Origin: Methylobacterium organophilum
GTDB taxonomy: Bacteria; Pseudomonadota; Alphaproteobacteria; Rhizobiales; Beijerinckiaceae
NCBI RefSeq assembly: GCF_022179465.1
Contig: NZ_BPQV01000007.1
Coordinates: forward strand, 211,189 to 275,188
Length of the DNA stretch: 64,000 bases
Direction of reading: 5' to 3'
Notes under the pieces: generated by a model
Databases searched by the model: none
Seen by the model: only the letters and a program-made list of their open reading frames with translations
Told to the model about the DNA's origin: nothing
In this document: positions 54,809-63,709 of the stretch, one piece after another
Numbering within the stretch: position 1 is the first letter of the stretch
How the letters are laid out: every line of letters starts with the position of its first letter
Translations under genes and position numbers: made by a program

Positions 54809-55837
54809 TCAGTTGACCTTGGCGCAGAAGCTTGCGTTGACGCGCGAGGGCACGACCAGCGGTGCGGACTCCGAGTATGCGTGGCGCCGGCTGGGGTTCT
54901 CGGTGTCGTAGACCTTGCGGAAGACTTCCTGGGCCACGAGGGAAGTCACGTCCATGATGGCGCCGAAGGCGCGCACGCCCTCGATCGCGGGCGATCCCAT
55001 GATGACGTTCAGGTCGTCGAGGAACCGGGCCGAGGTGCCGTCGGGGTTCTCGTAGCTCTGCTGGTAGGTCCAGAACTCGAAGTCGCCGACGCCGCCGAGG
55101 TAGCGCGCGCGCGACACGTCGTCGGGCTTGATCGGTCCCAGTTCGACGTTGCCGGTCGCCTGGCGGCGAATGTCGAGAACCTTGCGGAATTCGTCATCGG
55201 CCCGGGCGAGCTTCCAGGCGCCGCCACCGAGCACGACGGTGGTCGGAGCGATGCCGCACTTGTCCTGGACCGCGGTGGCCCAGGCCTCGATCGAGTCCAT
55301 GGTCTTCACGCCGGCCTGGCCCCAGCGGTTGTTGCCGGTGAGGGTGACGGTCAGGGACGGATCGCGCTCGTAATCCACCACCTGGGTCGGATAGTCCTCG
55401 CCCTCGACCGTGACCTTGCCGAAGCGCAGGGCCTGCGCGGCCATCCACTCGAGACGGAAGAGGCGAGCGCGATCTTGAGCGTGGAGCACGTCCACCATGA
55501 TCGCGTCCATGCGCTCGGACGGACTCATCTCTCCTGCGTAGCGCTCGCCTGCCCGACGCTTCATCGCGCGGTTGGGCTTGATCACCTCCAGCATCTTCAC
55601 GTTGGCGGGGCGGAAGGATTTCGTGATGTAGCCGCCCGAGGTCGTCGGCTTGGCCGAGGCGTCGGGATGCACGAACGGCGCGAGCTTCCGGCCGGTCTTT
55701 ATCAGGTCGAAGTCGATGCTCTCGGTGTCGAAGTTCTGGGTCTCGGGGAAGAACAGGTCGAGCAGGAAGGTCGAGGGGGTGTCGACACGCTCGTCCATGA
55801 CGCGGGCGAGCGTGTGCGTGTCATAGACCAGGGTCAT
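54809..55837 (-). CDS. major capsid protein (lambda E family)
   Basis: A 342-residue capsid protein. Signatures of the E family: FLLDLFFPETQNFDTESIDF, DLIKTGRKLAPFV near the start, RARLFRLEWMAAQALRFGKV in the middle. It forms the icosahedral head and is paired with the gpD-like decoration protein upstream. Length close to lambda E (341). Confidence 0.92.
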   Translation of the reverse strand: MTLVYDTHTLARVMDERVDTPSTFLLDLFFPETQNFDTESIDFDLIKTGRKLAPFVHPDASAKPTTSGGYITKSFRPANVKMLEVIKPNRAMKRRAGERYAGEMSPSERMDAIMVDVLHAQDRARLFRLEWMAAQALRFGKVTVEGEDYPTQVVDYERDPSLTVTLTGNNRWGQAGVKTMDSIEAWATAVQDKCGIAPTTVVLGGGAWKLARADDEFRKVLDIRRQATGNVELGPIKPDDVSRARYLGGVGDFEFWTYQQSYENPDGTSARFLDDLNVIMGSPAIEGVRAFGAIMDVTSLVAQEVFRKVYDTENPSRRHAYSESAPLVVPSRVNASFCAKVN

Positions 55838-55932
55838 GACCGGCTCCGGGATATCGATGTCGGGGGAGGTTCAGGTCGCCCGTCAGGCGGGCGCAGGGCG
55901 GCGGAGGCGGTGAGTGCCGCTCCGTGACGGGA

Positions 55933-56307
55933 TCAGAAGGTGGTCAGGGGGAGCGGCGTGCGCAGGTAGAGGGGGGTACCCTCGAAGGCCAGGCGCACGT
56001 CTTCCGTCGAAAAGCTCCCATCGATCAAGAGCTTGGTGGGATCGAACTCGCCGGCCTTGTAGACCGGGCCGACGGCGTCGCCGGCCGATGCGTCGATGTC
56101 CCTCACGACGATGCCGACGGGCTTCTGCGAACCGTCATTGGCGGTTTTCACGGCCTTCACCAGCTTCTTGCTGGCGGTGACCCGGCCGACGACGGTGAGC
56201 GCCGGATAGAGGGCCCCCGATGCGAGGATTTCCGGCTCGGAGTAGACCGGCATGGTGCCGAGGATCGCGTTCTCGGGGAGGTAGGTGTTGGTCTCGTTCA
56301 GGGCCAT
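55933..56307 (-). CDS. head decoration protein (lambda D family)
   Basis: A 124-residue protein (NTYLPENAILGTMPVYSEPE, then ILIDGSFSTEDVRLAFEGTP in pattern). It stabilises the expanded head, as lambda D does. Located between the prohead protease and capsid genes. Confidence 0.85.
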   Translation of the reverse strand: MALNETNTYLPENAILGTMPVYSEPEILASGALYPALTVVGRVTASKKLVKAVKTANDGSQKPVGIVVRDIDASAGDAVGPVYKAGEFDPTKLLIDGSFSTEDVRLAFEGTPLYLRTPLPLTTF

Positions 56308-56369
56308 GGCGGCTCAGTCCCTTTGGTCCGGCGCCACCGGGCGCCTGGTCACAGGTCAGTTCGGGTGGA

Positions 56370-57521
56370 TCAGCGGGCTACCGTCTCGCGGGTGCGGCCG
56401 CCGGCCTTGCGGAAGGAAGCGAGGATGCTCGCAGCCTTGTCGTCCTTGCCGCTCTCGGAACTGAGATGGCCGGCGGCGGGGGGCGGCTTGTTGCCGCTCT
56501 GGGCCGCGGACATCGCGTCGATGAGCGCGTCCTTGGCGACGTCGATCGAGGCGGACTTGGCCACGATCTCATTCAGGGTCTTGAGGCGGAGGCCGGAATT
56601 CTCGGCGGCGGCGTAGAACTGCTGGGTCCAGGTCTTGCCGGCCTGTGCCACCGGAGCGGTCGGCGCCGGCTCGGGCTGCGGCTCGGGCTTGGCCTTGGCG
56701 GCCTCGATCGCCGCCGCGAGAGCGGTCTCGGCGGCCTCGGCCGTGTCGGCCTTCGCGACGATGCCGATCAGGGTCTTCAGCGGCAGATCCGCCTCGCTGG
56801 CGGCGGCATAGAACGCCTGCGCCCAGGCCTTGGCGACGACGGTGGTCTCGGTGGTGTTCTCGGCGGGCACGGTCTTCTCCTGTTTGGCCGTGGCGGTTGA
56901 TGCCGCAGGCGCGGCCTTCGGGCGGGATCGGGTCGGCAGGCCCTGCGGGGCGTGCGCGTAGATCCGGTAGTCGAAGCTGGCGGTGGTCTCGGCGAGATCC
57001 TCGATCTTGCCGGTCGCGAGCCCCTTGGCGACGGCCTCGTCGGCGTCGAGCCAAGTCTCGGTCTTCATCATCTCCCGGGCAGCGTCCCGCTCCATCCCGC
57101 TGCGGGCGGCGTAGATGCCCGCATACTGGTCGGACAGCTTGTCGAGGACGGTGGCGTTGCGGAGATGGTCGGCGGCGGTGCCGAAGGTGACGCCCGAGGC
57201 GTCGTGGATCATCACCATCGCGCCGTCGCGGATCTGGCGCACCTCGCCGGCCATCAGGATCAGCGAGGCAGCCGAGGCCGCGATGCCGTCGACGATGCAG
57301 GTCACCTTGCCGGGGTGGGCAAGCAGCAGCGAGTAGATCGCCACGCCGTCGAAGGCGACGCCGCCGCCGGAGTTGATGCGCACGGTCACGTCGCCGCTAC
57401 CGTGCTCGGCCAGGGCGCCGGCGACATCGGCCACGGTGAAGCCGTCGCCCCAGCACCAGGGGTCGCCGACATCGCCGTAGAGCAGGATCTCGCCGTTAAC
57501 GAGGAGGCTGGACGGGGGCAT
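56370..57521 (-). CDS. prohead protease (ClpP type) with duplicated scaffold-like repeats
   Basis: A 383-residue protein. The ClpP-like protease spans ~1-190 with Ser83 (GIAASAAS) and His106 (MIHDAS). After a linker, two ~46-residue repeats appear: 231-276 (AWAQAFYAAASEADLPLKTL) and 296-341 (TWTQQFYAAAENSGLRLKTL). The tail (to 383) is polar and may act as the scaffold. It overlaps the portal stop by 26 bases. The duplication is not typical of lambda C. Confidence 0.85.
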   Translation of the reverse strand: MPPSSLLVNGEILLYGDVGDPWCWGDGFTVADVAGALAEHGSGDVTVRINSGGGVAFDGVAIYSLLLAHPGKVTCIVDGIAASAASLILMAGEVRQIRDGAMVMIHDASGVTFGTAADHLRNATVLDKLSDQYAGIYAARSGMERDAAREMMKTETWLDADEAVAKGLATGKIEDLAETTASFDYRIYAHAPQGLPTRSRPKAAPAASTATAKQEKTVPAENTTETTVVAKAWAQAFYAAASEADLPLKTLIGIVAKADTAEAAETALAAAIEAAKAKPEPQPEPAPTAPVAQAGKTWTQQFYAAAENSGLRLKTLNEIVAKSASIDVAKDALIDAMSAAQSGNKPPPAAGHLSSESGKDDKAASILASFRKAGGRTRETVAR

Positions 57522-59016
57522 TCTGGTCGCCTTCGACGGGGATCGGGCGCGGCGCGTTCATCGGAAAGCGACCGTCGCTGTCGAACTTCAGGTGCTCGGC
57601 GTCGGCACGACGGTTGTCCTCGGCGATCTCCGCATCAAGGATTTCCGGATCGAACCCGAGCTTGCGCTGCTCTTCCGAGCGCGAGGACAGGCCGGCGCGG
57701 ATCGCGTCGCGCGCGGCGAGGATCTCCTCCGAGGGCTTGATCATCTCCCGTCTCGGTGGGGTCCAGTCGAGCCGGCCCGCTGTCGGCCCGTTCAGGGGGA
57801 CCGCGCAGGCGTCCAGAAACCAGCGCCCGATCCCGACACAGGCGTGCGGGATCAGCATGTGGCTGCGCCATGTGTCGATCGAGCGCTGGAATTCGAGCCA
57901 GCCGCGGCGGCCGCCCGAGAAGTTCTCCTGGCTGAGATCGCCCGAGATGAGGTCGTATGGGACGCCGTATCCGACGGCGATCTTGCGCACGCTGGCGCGC
58001 TGCACATCCGGATAGGCGCTGGTCACCGGCGGGGTCGCGACCTTGACGTCGGAGCCGCCAGTCAGCCGCGTGATCATGCCCGGCTCGAGCATGTCGACGG
58101 GCGAGCCCTGTTCAGACCGGACTTCTCCATTGGGCCCGAAGGTCGGCTCGCCGGTGTCCCTGTCGATCCAAAAGACAGCGAAGCAGGCCGCGATCTTCTG
58201 GCGGAGGAGCTCGGCATCCTCGTAGTCGCCGAGATCCCACAAGGTCATGATCGCCGGCGCCGCCCATGGAATGCCCCGGGCCTGGCCCGGACGGTCGACC
58301 CGATAGACGTGGATCACATCCTCCGCCGGCACCCGCTTCGAGGTGCCGTAGCGACGATACCCGACCCCGTAGGGATGCTCCGGGTAGAGCCAGTAGGCGA
58401 CGCGCCGGCCGTGCCGGTCGAACTCGATGCCTTGGAAGGCGACGTTCCCGTCGCCCAGGGGACCGGTCTTATTGAGGTCCAGGAAGTCCGGCTCGAGCAC
58501 GCGGACCTGCAGCGGAACCGCGAGCCGGAGAGAGGCCTCCGGCTGGTATCGGACGATCAGGGCCTCTCCGCTCTCTACGACCGTGCGCATGATCAGCGCC
58601 TGCAGGCCGTAGAGGGTGTTACGGCCATCGAGATCGATGTCCGTGGTGTCGAGATGCTCACGGATGAGCGCCTGCAGGGCCTTGGTGCCGCGCGGTTTCA
58701 GGCCCGAGACCGAGGGAATGATGCCGGTGCCGACAACGTTCGAGGCGATGCCGCTGACCGCCTTGCTCGCATACGGGTTGTTCCGCCCGAAATCCCGCGA
58801 GACGTCGCGCAGGCGCCCGGCCGCATACAGGATCTCGGCGTTCGCATCCGAGGTGGAAATATGCTTGCCGGCGGTGCGATGGGTACGGGCTGCGCCGTCA
58901 TAGAGCGCCGTCGCTCGGGAGATCCCTTCCGCCCGGCTGCGCGCGGCAAGGCGCGCCGCCATACGCGCGGGCGCCACGGCGCCGATCGCGCGATCGAGGA
59001 GGTTCGGCTTGGCCAC
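57496..59016 (-). CDS. portal protein (lambda B family)
   Basis: A 506-residue protein. It has the early GRNNPYASKAVSGIASNVVG and the RVDRPGQARGIPWAAPAIMT segment typical of lambda portal proteins. It forms the DNA gate of the head. GTG at 59016 is taken because the upstream gpW stop lies six bases away. Ribosome-site support is weak. Confidence 0.88.
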   Translation of the reverse strand: MAKPNLLDRAIGAVAPARMAARLAARSRAEGISRATALYDGAARTHRTAGKHISTSDANAEILYAAGRLRDVSRDFGRNNPYASKAVSGIASNVVGTGIIPSVSGLKPRGTKALQALIREHLDTTDIDLDGRNTLYGLQALIMRTVVESGEALIVRYQPEASLRLAVPLQVRVLEPDFLDLNKTGPLGDGNVAFQGIEFDRHGRRVAYWLYPEHPYGVGYRRYGTSKRVPAEDVIHVYRVDRPGQARGIPWAAPAIMTLWDLGDYEDAELLRQKIAACFAVFWIDRDTGEPTFGPNGEVRSEQGSPVDMLEPGMITRLTGGSDVKVATPPVTSAYPDVQRASVRKIAVGYGVPYDLISGDLSQENFSGGRRGWLEFQRSIDTWRSHMLIPHACVGIGRWFLDACAVPLNGPTAGRLDWTPPRREMIKPSEEILAARDAIRAGLSSRSEEQRKLGFDPEILDAEIAEDNRRADAEHLKFDSDGRFPMNAPRPIPVEGDQNAPVQPPR

Positions 59017-59021
59017 GGCGA

Positions 59022-59234
59022 TCAGGACGACAGGTTCGAGCGATAGCCGGCGACGATGCGAAGCGGGCGGCTGGCCGACGGCCCGAGCACTTCCCGGGTG
59101 ATCTGTTCGAGCGTCGAGCGCATGTCCGCGAGACTCCGGTAGAAGACCTCGCGACCGTCGGCGAAGCGTACCCGGCTGGTCCCGGTAGCGATGGCCATCT
59201 TCAGGGTTTCGATGTCGGACTGGCTCCAGGGCAT
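59022..59234 (-). CDS. head-tail joining protein gpW
   Basis: A 70-residue protein in the gpW pattern: two helices around a hairpin (IETLKMAIATGTSRVRFADG, then SLADMRSTLEQITREVLG). It stabilises DNA in the head and joins it to the tail. It lies between terminase and portal as lambda W does. Confidence 0.85.
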   Translation of the reverse strand: MPWSQSDIETLKMAIATGTSRVRFADGREVFYRSLADMRSTLEQITREVLGPSASRPLRIVAGYRSNLSS

Positions 59235-59237
59235 CGT

Positions 59238-61292
59238 TCATCCTCGTGAGAGCCAGCCACCGGTCGGGCGACGCATGAAACCCGGCGGGGCCTTGGACCG
59301 GACCGAAGCAGACGCCGGCGCAGCAGCCGGCCGCGGAGTAGGAGCTGGCGCCGGGAACGCCGGAGCTTCGGCCTCAGCTGCCCGCTCGGCAGCCGCAGGT
59401 GCCGGTTCGACCCGCACCCGCTCGAGGCCGATCATCTTCGCCGCGCCGTAGGCGAGTGCCTCGCAATCGAGGAAGTGGTTGTCGGGGTGCAGGCGAACCC
59501 AGGTGAAACCACCGCCGGGCTTCGTCATTCGAGCCTCGGAGACGATCTGCCGGCAGTAGGCTTCCTCGGCGTCCTCCGGGATGTGCCAGCCGCCGGGCTG
59601 ATCCACCGGCCAGCGAACGCGGGCATGGATCCAGGATTTCAGAACGTCCGAGTCGAGGCGCACAAGGTCGAGGCCGTAGGCCGGCTTCCCTCCGACGGGC
59701 GTGACATCGATGCGGTTGACCGAGATCGGTACCGAACGGGTCTCGTACCCCTTCGTCGGGAAGACGTGCCGGGCGTGCCGCCGGCAGAACTCGTAGACCT
59801 TGTTCTCGTCGCCGGCGTTGCGCTTGCCCGGGCGGAAACCGGAGTCGATGAAGACACGCCGGATCGGCAGACCAGCGTGTCCGTTTTCGATGAGCTCAGC
59901 GAGATCGAGCCAGGTGTCGTCGAGCCGGGTGTCCCCGAAGATCTCGCCGTACTGGATGAGCCAGCTTTCCTGGCGTGCCCCCCAGCCGCGGATGACGAAG
60001 ATCAGCCGGTCCTTCTGGACGTCGACGCCGGCCGTCAGGAACAGGACGCCAGCGGGGATCTCGCCGCGGCGATAGGGGAGCTTCCGGCCGGCGATCTCCT
60101 CGGCATCGGGAGCATCGCCTCCTGAGGCGGTCCACAGCTCTCCGAACGCGGCGTTGATGACGGTCTGGATCTTGGCCGGGTCGCCCGTCTGGACAGCCTC
60201 GACATACTTCGCGGCGCGATCGCCGAAGCTCTGGAAGGGCGAGCACAGCCCCGAGGTCCAGAGCGACCAGGTGTCCGAGACCGGCGGATCGCCGTAGGGG
60301 TTCCCGTCCTCGTCGAGCCCCTGCCCGGGCGCCACCTCGACGCCGGTGGCGTTCATCTCCGCCTTGGCGTCGTTCGTGATGATGCAGCCGTTGCGCGGGC
60401 AGACCAGGTGCGCCGAGGCGCGCGCGGCGGCCTGGGTCGTGTTGAGCTCGTCGCCCTTGCCGTCGAAGGCGAGGCAATCGAACCGAGGCACGAAGCGCTC
60501 GCCGCAATGCGGGCACTTCCAGGTCCAGTGGTACCGTGTCCCCGACTGCCAGAACTTCCAGACCGTCGAGCCGATGCTCTCGGCCGGCTGGACCTTCCAG
60601 AACCACAGGCCCGAGACCGGATCGAGCTCCGTCTCCTTCGCGCCGTGCGAGGTGGTCGAGACCATCGCGTGCACGAAATCGGCGTAGGTGTCGCCGCGGG
60701 CATCGATCAGGCCGATCGGGTCGCCCTGGCCCTTCACGTTCGCCATCAGCTCGTCCGCCTCGTCGGTGAGGGCGAGCGAGGCCGGATCGGACTTCAGCGC
60801 GGTCGAGGACCCGGCATGCGCGAGCCGGAGGGGCACGCCCGCGATCACCTTGCGGGTCTTGGTCATCCGCTTGCCGCGGGCGACCTTGCTGGCGAGCGTC
60901 GGAGCCTCGTCGAGCAGCGCCATGACGCGCGGCTCCCACTGCTCCTGGATGAACTGCTTGTTCGGGCCGATGTAGAGGATCGGCGCCGGCCGCTCATCCA
61001 GGCGCTGGCCGATGATGTCGAGAAGCGTCTCCGACTTGCCCGACTGGGCCGAGATCACGAAGACGCAGCGCTTGTACCGCCTCGAGGCGACGGCCCGCCC
61101 GAACGGGATGCCGTAGGGCGTCAGGCGCGGGTTGCGCTTGCCCGGATAGCCGGAGCTCGCCGGATAGGTCCGGTTCTCCGCGCCCCATTCGTCAGGCGTC
61201 GTCCTCGTCTTCGGGCGGACCAAGGTCGCGGTCCGCTCGTAGAGCCGCGCCGCGTTCCGCGATGCGGTCGGCCACGGTGGAGAGGACGGCAT
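59238..61292 (-). CDS. terminase large subunit (lambda GpA family)
   Basis: A 684-residue packaging ATPase/nuclease. It contains a P-loop-like SAQSGKSE near residue 85, LALTDEADELMAN for the Walker B, the zinc pair CPHCGERF and CPRNGC (~260 and ~320), and the nuclease part with LTAGVDVQKDRL and FIDSGFR. A Pro/Ala-rich C-terminal tail (~640-670) is extra. Its start overlaps the small subunit by 101 bases; a later TTG start near 61226 cannot be excluded. Confidence 0.92.
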   Translation of the reverse strand: MPSSPPWPTASRNAARLYERTATLVRPKTRTTPDEWGAENRTYPASSGYPGKRNPRLTPYGIPFGRAVASRRYKRCVFVISAQSGKSETLLDIIGQRLDERPAPILYIGPNKQFIQEQWEPRVMALLDEAPTLASKVARGKRMTKTRKVIAGVPLRLAHAGSSTALKSDPASLALTDEADELMANVKGQGDPIGLIDARGDTYADFVHAMVSTTSHGAKETELDPVSGLWFWKVQPAESIGSTVWKFWQSGTRYHWTWKCPHCGERFVPRFDCLAFDGKGDELNTTQAAARASAHLVCPRNGCIITNDAKAEMNATGVEVAPGQGLDEDGNPYGDPPVSDTWSLWTSGLCSPFQSFGDRAAKYVEAVQTGDPAKIQTVINAAFGELWTASGGDAPDAEEIAGRKLPYRRGEIPAGVLFLTAGVDVQKDRLIFVIRGWGARQESWLIQYGEIFGDTRLDDTWLDLAELIENGHAGLPIRRVFIDSGFRPGKRNAGDENKVYEFCRRHARHVFPTKGYETRSVPISVNRIDVTPVGGKPAYGLDLVRLDSDVLKSWIHARVRWPVDQPGGWHIPEDAEEAYCRQIVSEARMTKPGGGFTWVRLHPDNHFLDCEALAYGAAKMIGLERVRVEPAPAAAERAAEAEAPAFPAPAPTPRPAAAPASASVRSKAPPGFMRRPTGGWLSRG

Positions 61293-61680
61293 CGATTTCG
61301 ACCTGCAGGCGTTCGCGCTCGTCGAGATCGCGGGTGTGTCGGGCCGGAATGTTGTTCACCTCGAGGGCCAGGGTGCCGGCGACCTGGTCCATGGCGAACA
61401 GCGCGTCGGCGAGCGGGACGAGCTCCCGCTCCTCCCGGGCGAGCTTCAGCTCTTCCCGGCGCGCCTTGATCTCTTTCAGGCGATCCCCGCCGTTCGCCGC
61501 CGCCTTCCCGGCGCGGGCCGTTTCGCTTTTGACCTTGTGCTCGATGAAGGCCTGAACGCACTCCGGCAGCAGCCACTCACCGTGTGTGAGACGCCGCAAA
61601 ACCCCAGCGCTGGCAAGCTGTTGGATGCGCCGCGCCGAGACGCCGAGGATCTCGGCGAGGTCCTCCGTCGAGACCTCCAT
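61192..61680 (-). CDS. terminase small subunit (Nu1-like)
   Basis: A 162-residue protein. Residues 1-50 are a winged HTH (STEDLAEILGVSARRIQQLA), followed by a coiled coil and a C-terminal acidic tail (EDEDDA). It recognises the packaging site and recruits the large subunit. GAGGGG precedes the ATG at 61680. The bases upstream carry repeated TTTCG elements that may be its binding region. Confidence 0.82.
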   Translation of the reverse strand: MEVSTEDLAEILGVSARRIQQLASAGVLRRLTHGEWLLPECVQAFIEHKVKSETARAGKAAANGGDRLKEIKARREELKLAREERELVPLADALFAMDQVAGTLALEVNNIPARHTRDLDERERLQVEIDAVLSTVADRIAERGAALRADRDLGPPEDEDDA

Positions 61681-61856
61681 CGCCGCCCCTCAAAGCGAAA
61701 GCGAAACGCGAAAATCGAAAACCGAAAAATGCTCGAAACCCGGGGTCTCCCGCCCGCACCGAGGCCCCCCGGGGAAGGACCCGCCGGGTTCCATTCGTTG
61801 CATTTATGCAACATTTGGGGAGGGTTCTGCCCACTGGCATGCCAGATGCCAGCCCT
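61681..61856. other. putative packaging/regulatory region (TTTCG repeats and palindromes)
   Basis: On the minus strand, directly before the terminase small subunit, TTTCG or TTTTCG recurs about six times at 6-9-base steps (61693-61730). Further upstream are the perfect palindromes GTTGCAT-TT-ATGCAAC and CTGGCATGCCAG. In lambda the packaging site cos lies just upstream of Nu1, so this is the natural candidate. The same bases could be promoters. Confidence 0.4.
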
Positions 61857-62444
61857 TCACGACCCTCCGATCACCCTCCCGAGCTCGTGCTCGAGGCGGG
61901 CGGGCAGATCGCTGGCGGCCATCGAGTAGAAGGCCTCGGCGCTGGCGCCCTTCACCATCTCCTCCGGGATGAACAGGCCCGAGCGGACCACGTGGAAGCG
62001 GTCCATGCCGGTCGAGGTCTTGCTGTTCAGGCGTTCGAAGACCTGGCCGTTCCAGTTCGGCTTCACGACTCGATGCGGCCACCAGCCGGCCTTCATGAAG
62101 GTGCCCGCGTAGACCTCACGCTTGGACCAGGGCGCGGCGCTCACGCCCTTCGCGGTCTCGCGGGCTCCGAAGTGCTTCAGGCGGATATCGCCGCCGTGCG
62201 AGCGAATGGCGTAGGTGAGCGCCCCTTCCGAGGCCTTGCTCTCCCGGAGCGCCTTCACGATGACCTTGCGCTTCAGGCCCGTCTGCGGGACCAGTGCGCG
62301 GATCATCCGCGTCCTGGCCTTGGCGCCCGTGTGGTTGATGGCCCGGGCCAGCGCCAGAGGCGCCTTCTTCCCGGCCGCACCGATCTGGTTGCCGAGCCGC
62401 TGGATCGCCGAGGCGTCGAGGCTGACGAACAGGCCGCCGCTCAT
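61857..62444 (-). CDS. phage minor tail protein Z-like
   Basis: A 195-residue protein (LARAINHTGAKARTRMIRAL, then GLKRKVIVKALRESKASEGA) with the helical pattern of lambda minor tail protein Z. Unusually it lies before the terminase genes instead of in the tail block. An unknown function with the same fold is possible. The preceding small gene overlaps its ATG by four bases. Confidence 0.62.
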   Translation of the reverse strand: MSGGLFVSLDASAIQRLGNQIGAAGKKAPLALARAINHTGAKARTRMIRALVPQTGLKRKVIVKALRESKASEGALTYAIRSHGGDIRLKHFGARETAKGVSAAPWSKREVYAGTFMKAGWWPHRVVKPNWNGQVFERLNSKTSTGMDRFHVVRSGLFIPEEMVKGASAEAFYSMAASDLPARLEHELGRVIGGS

Positions 62445-62620
62445 CGGCCGAGCCTGGACCTCGCCGTCGCGATGCGGGTGGCGAGGGCGGCGCGCGCGTC
62501 CTCCGCGGCCGTGCGCCCGACGAAGCCGGCCTGCGCTGCGGCGGCGCGGGCGTCACCGCGCGCGATGGCCTTCGTCGCCTGGACGATGGCGGTGCGGCGT
62601 TCCGAGCAACGGCAGCCCAT
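62441..62620 (-). CDS. 59-aa hypothetical phage protein
   Basis: A short Ala/Arg-rich helical protein (CRCSERRTAIVQATKAIARG at the start) coupled to the Z-like gene by ATGA. An N-terminal Cys-x-Cys may bind metal. No family recognised. Confidence 0.45.
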   Translation of the reverse strand: MGCRCSERRTAIVQATKAIARGDARAAAAQAGFVGRTAAEDARAALATRIATARSRLGR

Positions 62621-62621
62621 G

Positions 62622-62690
62622 TCAGCGACCTACGGTGATGGTGACGTATTGGCCCGACACCGGGTCGAGCACGCGGACAGTCTGGGGCAT
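62622..62690 (-). CDS. 22-aa microprotein
   Basis: A tiny reading frame (PQTVRVLDPVSGQYVTITVG) tightly packed between neighbours: one base overlaps the preceding stop and one base separates it from the next gene. The packing and beta-hairpin-like sequence suggest it is translated, but nothing else supports it. Confidence 0.3.
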   Translation of the reverse strand: MPQTVRVLDPVSGQYVTITVGR

Positions 62691-62980
62691 CAGCGCGCCG
62701 TGAAGCGGCCGGCGGCGTCCCGCGGGGGCGTGACGCCGGAACCGCCTGTCGGCGGGGCCGGCCGGCGAGCACCGCAGCAGGACGGCTGATGCCCGCAGCG
62801 CCGCGGCTCGCGCAGCGGCAAGATGATCACGGCGATGGCGCCGGCGAGCAGCGCCACGGCGAGCACGCTCCAAGCCTCGACGGGCTGGACGAGCTGGTCA
62901 GCAAGCCGCTCGCGCACCGCGGCGACGTTCATCGCGCCGAAGGCCGAGCCGAGCATGGCAGCGAAGACGGGACGCAGCAT
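62690..62980 (-). CDS. 96-aa membrane protein of the prophage
   Basis: A protein with an N-terminal hydrophobic stretch (LRPVFAAMLGSAFGAMNVAA) and a strong membrane helix (SVLAVALLAGAIAVIILPL), then a Cys/Pro-rich tail. The ATG at 62980 is preferred over an upstream start. Unknown function. Confidence 0.4.
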   Translation of the reverse strand: MLRPVFAAMLGSAFGAMNVAAVRERLADQLVQPVEAWSVLAVALLAGAIAVIILPLREPRRCGHQPSCCGARRPAPPTGGSGVTPPRDAAGRFTAR

Positions 62981-63079
62981 GGTCAGAAACTTCCAAGCTC
63001 GAGCGCGCGCACGAGGCGCCAAAGCCAACCGCGCAACATCAGCCCATGATCTGATGCGTCGGTCGCGGCAGCTGCTGGC

Positions 63080-63211
63080 TCATCGGCGCCAGCCCTTGGT
63101 CCGGCAAGCGGCTGCGTGGGCGGCACGCTCCTGTCGACCGCGCTCGTGACCATCCTCGTAGGACGAACGGCACACGGAATCGGCGAGCGGTACGGCCAGC
63201 GGCTTTCCCAT
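63080..63211 (-). CDS. 43-aa hypothetical protein
   Basis: A short frame (GKPLAVPLADSVCRSSYEDG, then HERGRQERAAHAAACRTKGW) ending at a TGA that overlaps another start (ATGA). Charged and protein-like, but with no family and no strong ribosome site. Confidence 0.3.
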   Translation of the reverse strand: MGKPLAVPLADSVCRSSYEDGHERGRQERAAHAAACRTKGWRR

Positions 63212-63308
63212 CGCGCCGCGCCAGCGGCCGAGAGCGAACGACGTCGAGCAGGTCAAGGGATGCTCCGAGAAGCGGTGCGGGCGTCAGCCACGCGATGTTC
63301 GGCGAGGC

Positions 63309-63536
63309 TCAGCATCGCGCGGGACCCTCACCAGAAAGACGGTGGCCCCAGACCTGAGCCGCCGCAGCGGTCAGCTCTCGCCGACGTCGGAGGTGCTCCC
63401 GCGCAATGCGAAGCTGGACGATCGCCGGCACGCGGGCAGAGATCATCCTGCGGATCGCCGGCATGCCGCGATCGGCGACCACGATGGCCTGCAGGAGCTC
63501 GGGCAGCCGCTCGAACTGCGCGTCGGTCATCGTCAT
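63309..63536 (-). CDS. 75-aa hypothetical prophage protein
   Basis: A helical protein (QFERLPELLQAIVVADRGMP, then RRMISARVPAIVQLRIAREH). The ATG overlaps the upstream stop (ATGA), so it belongs to a tight minus-strand operon of small genes. Unknown function. Confidence 0.5.
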   Translation of the reverse strand: MTMTDAQFERLPELLQAIVVADRGMPAIRRMISARVPAIVQLRIAREHLRRRRELTAAAAQVWGHRLSGEGPARC

Positions 63537-63709
63537 GGGCGAAATTTCCGCGCCGGGATCCAGCGCGCCTCGCGCGCCTCGGCCGCGGCGATCGCGGCGA
63601 GCGCCTCCTCGGTCGGCGCAGTCTCAGCGAGCGCTTCGGCCTCCTCGCCGGAGAGCACCGGATCGGGCTCGGGAGAGGTGTCGGCGAGGCGATCGGCAGG
63701 GCTGATCAA
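63533..63709 (-). CDS. 58-aa hypothetical prophage protein
   Basis: An acidic, helical protein (EEAEALAETAPTEEALAAIA). A TTG at 63709 overlaps the upstream stop (TTGA), matching the coupling seen for its neighbours; the longer frame to 63760 is less protein-like. Unknown function. Confidence 0.4.
   Translation of the reverse strand: MISPADRLADTSPEPDPVLSGEEAEALAETAPTEEALAAIAAAEAREARWIPARKFRP

Noticed and set aside
61668-61690. GGGGCGGCGA similar to the lambda cosN core
   Set aside because: It overlaps the ribosome site and start of the terminase small subunit, whereas lambda cosN lies further upstream; in such GC-rich DNA a ten-base match is weak.
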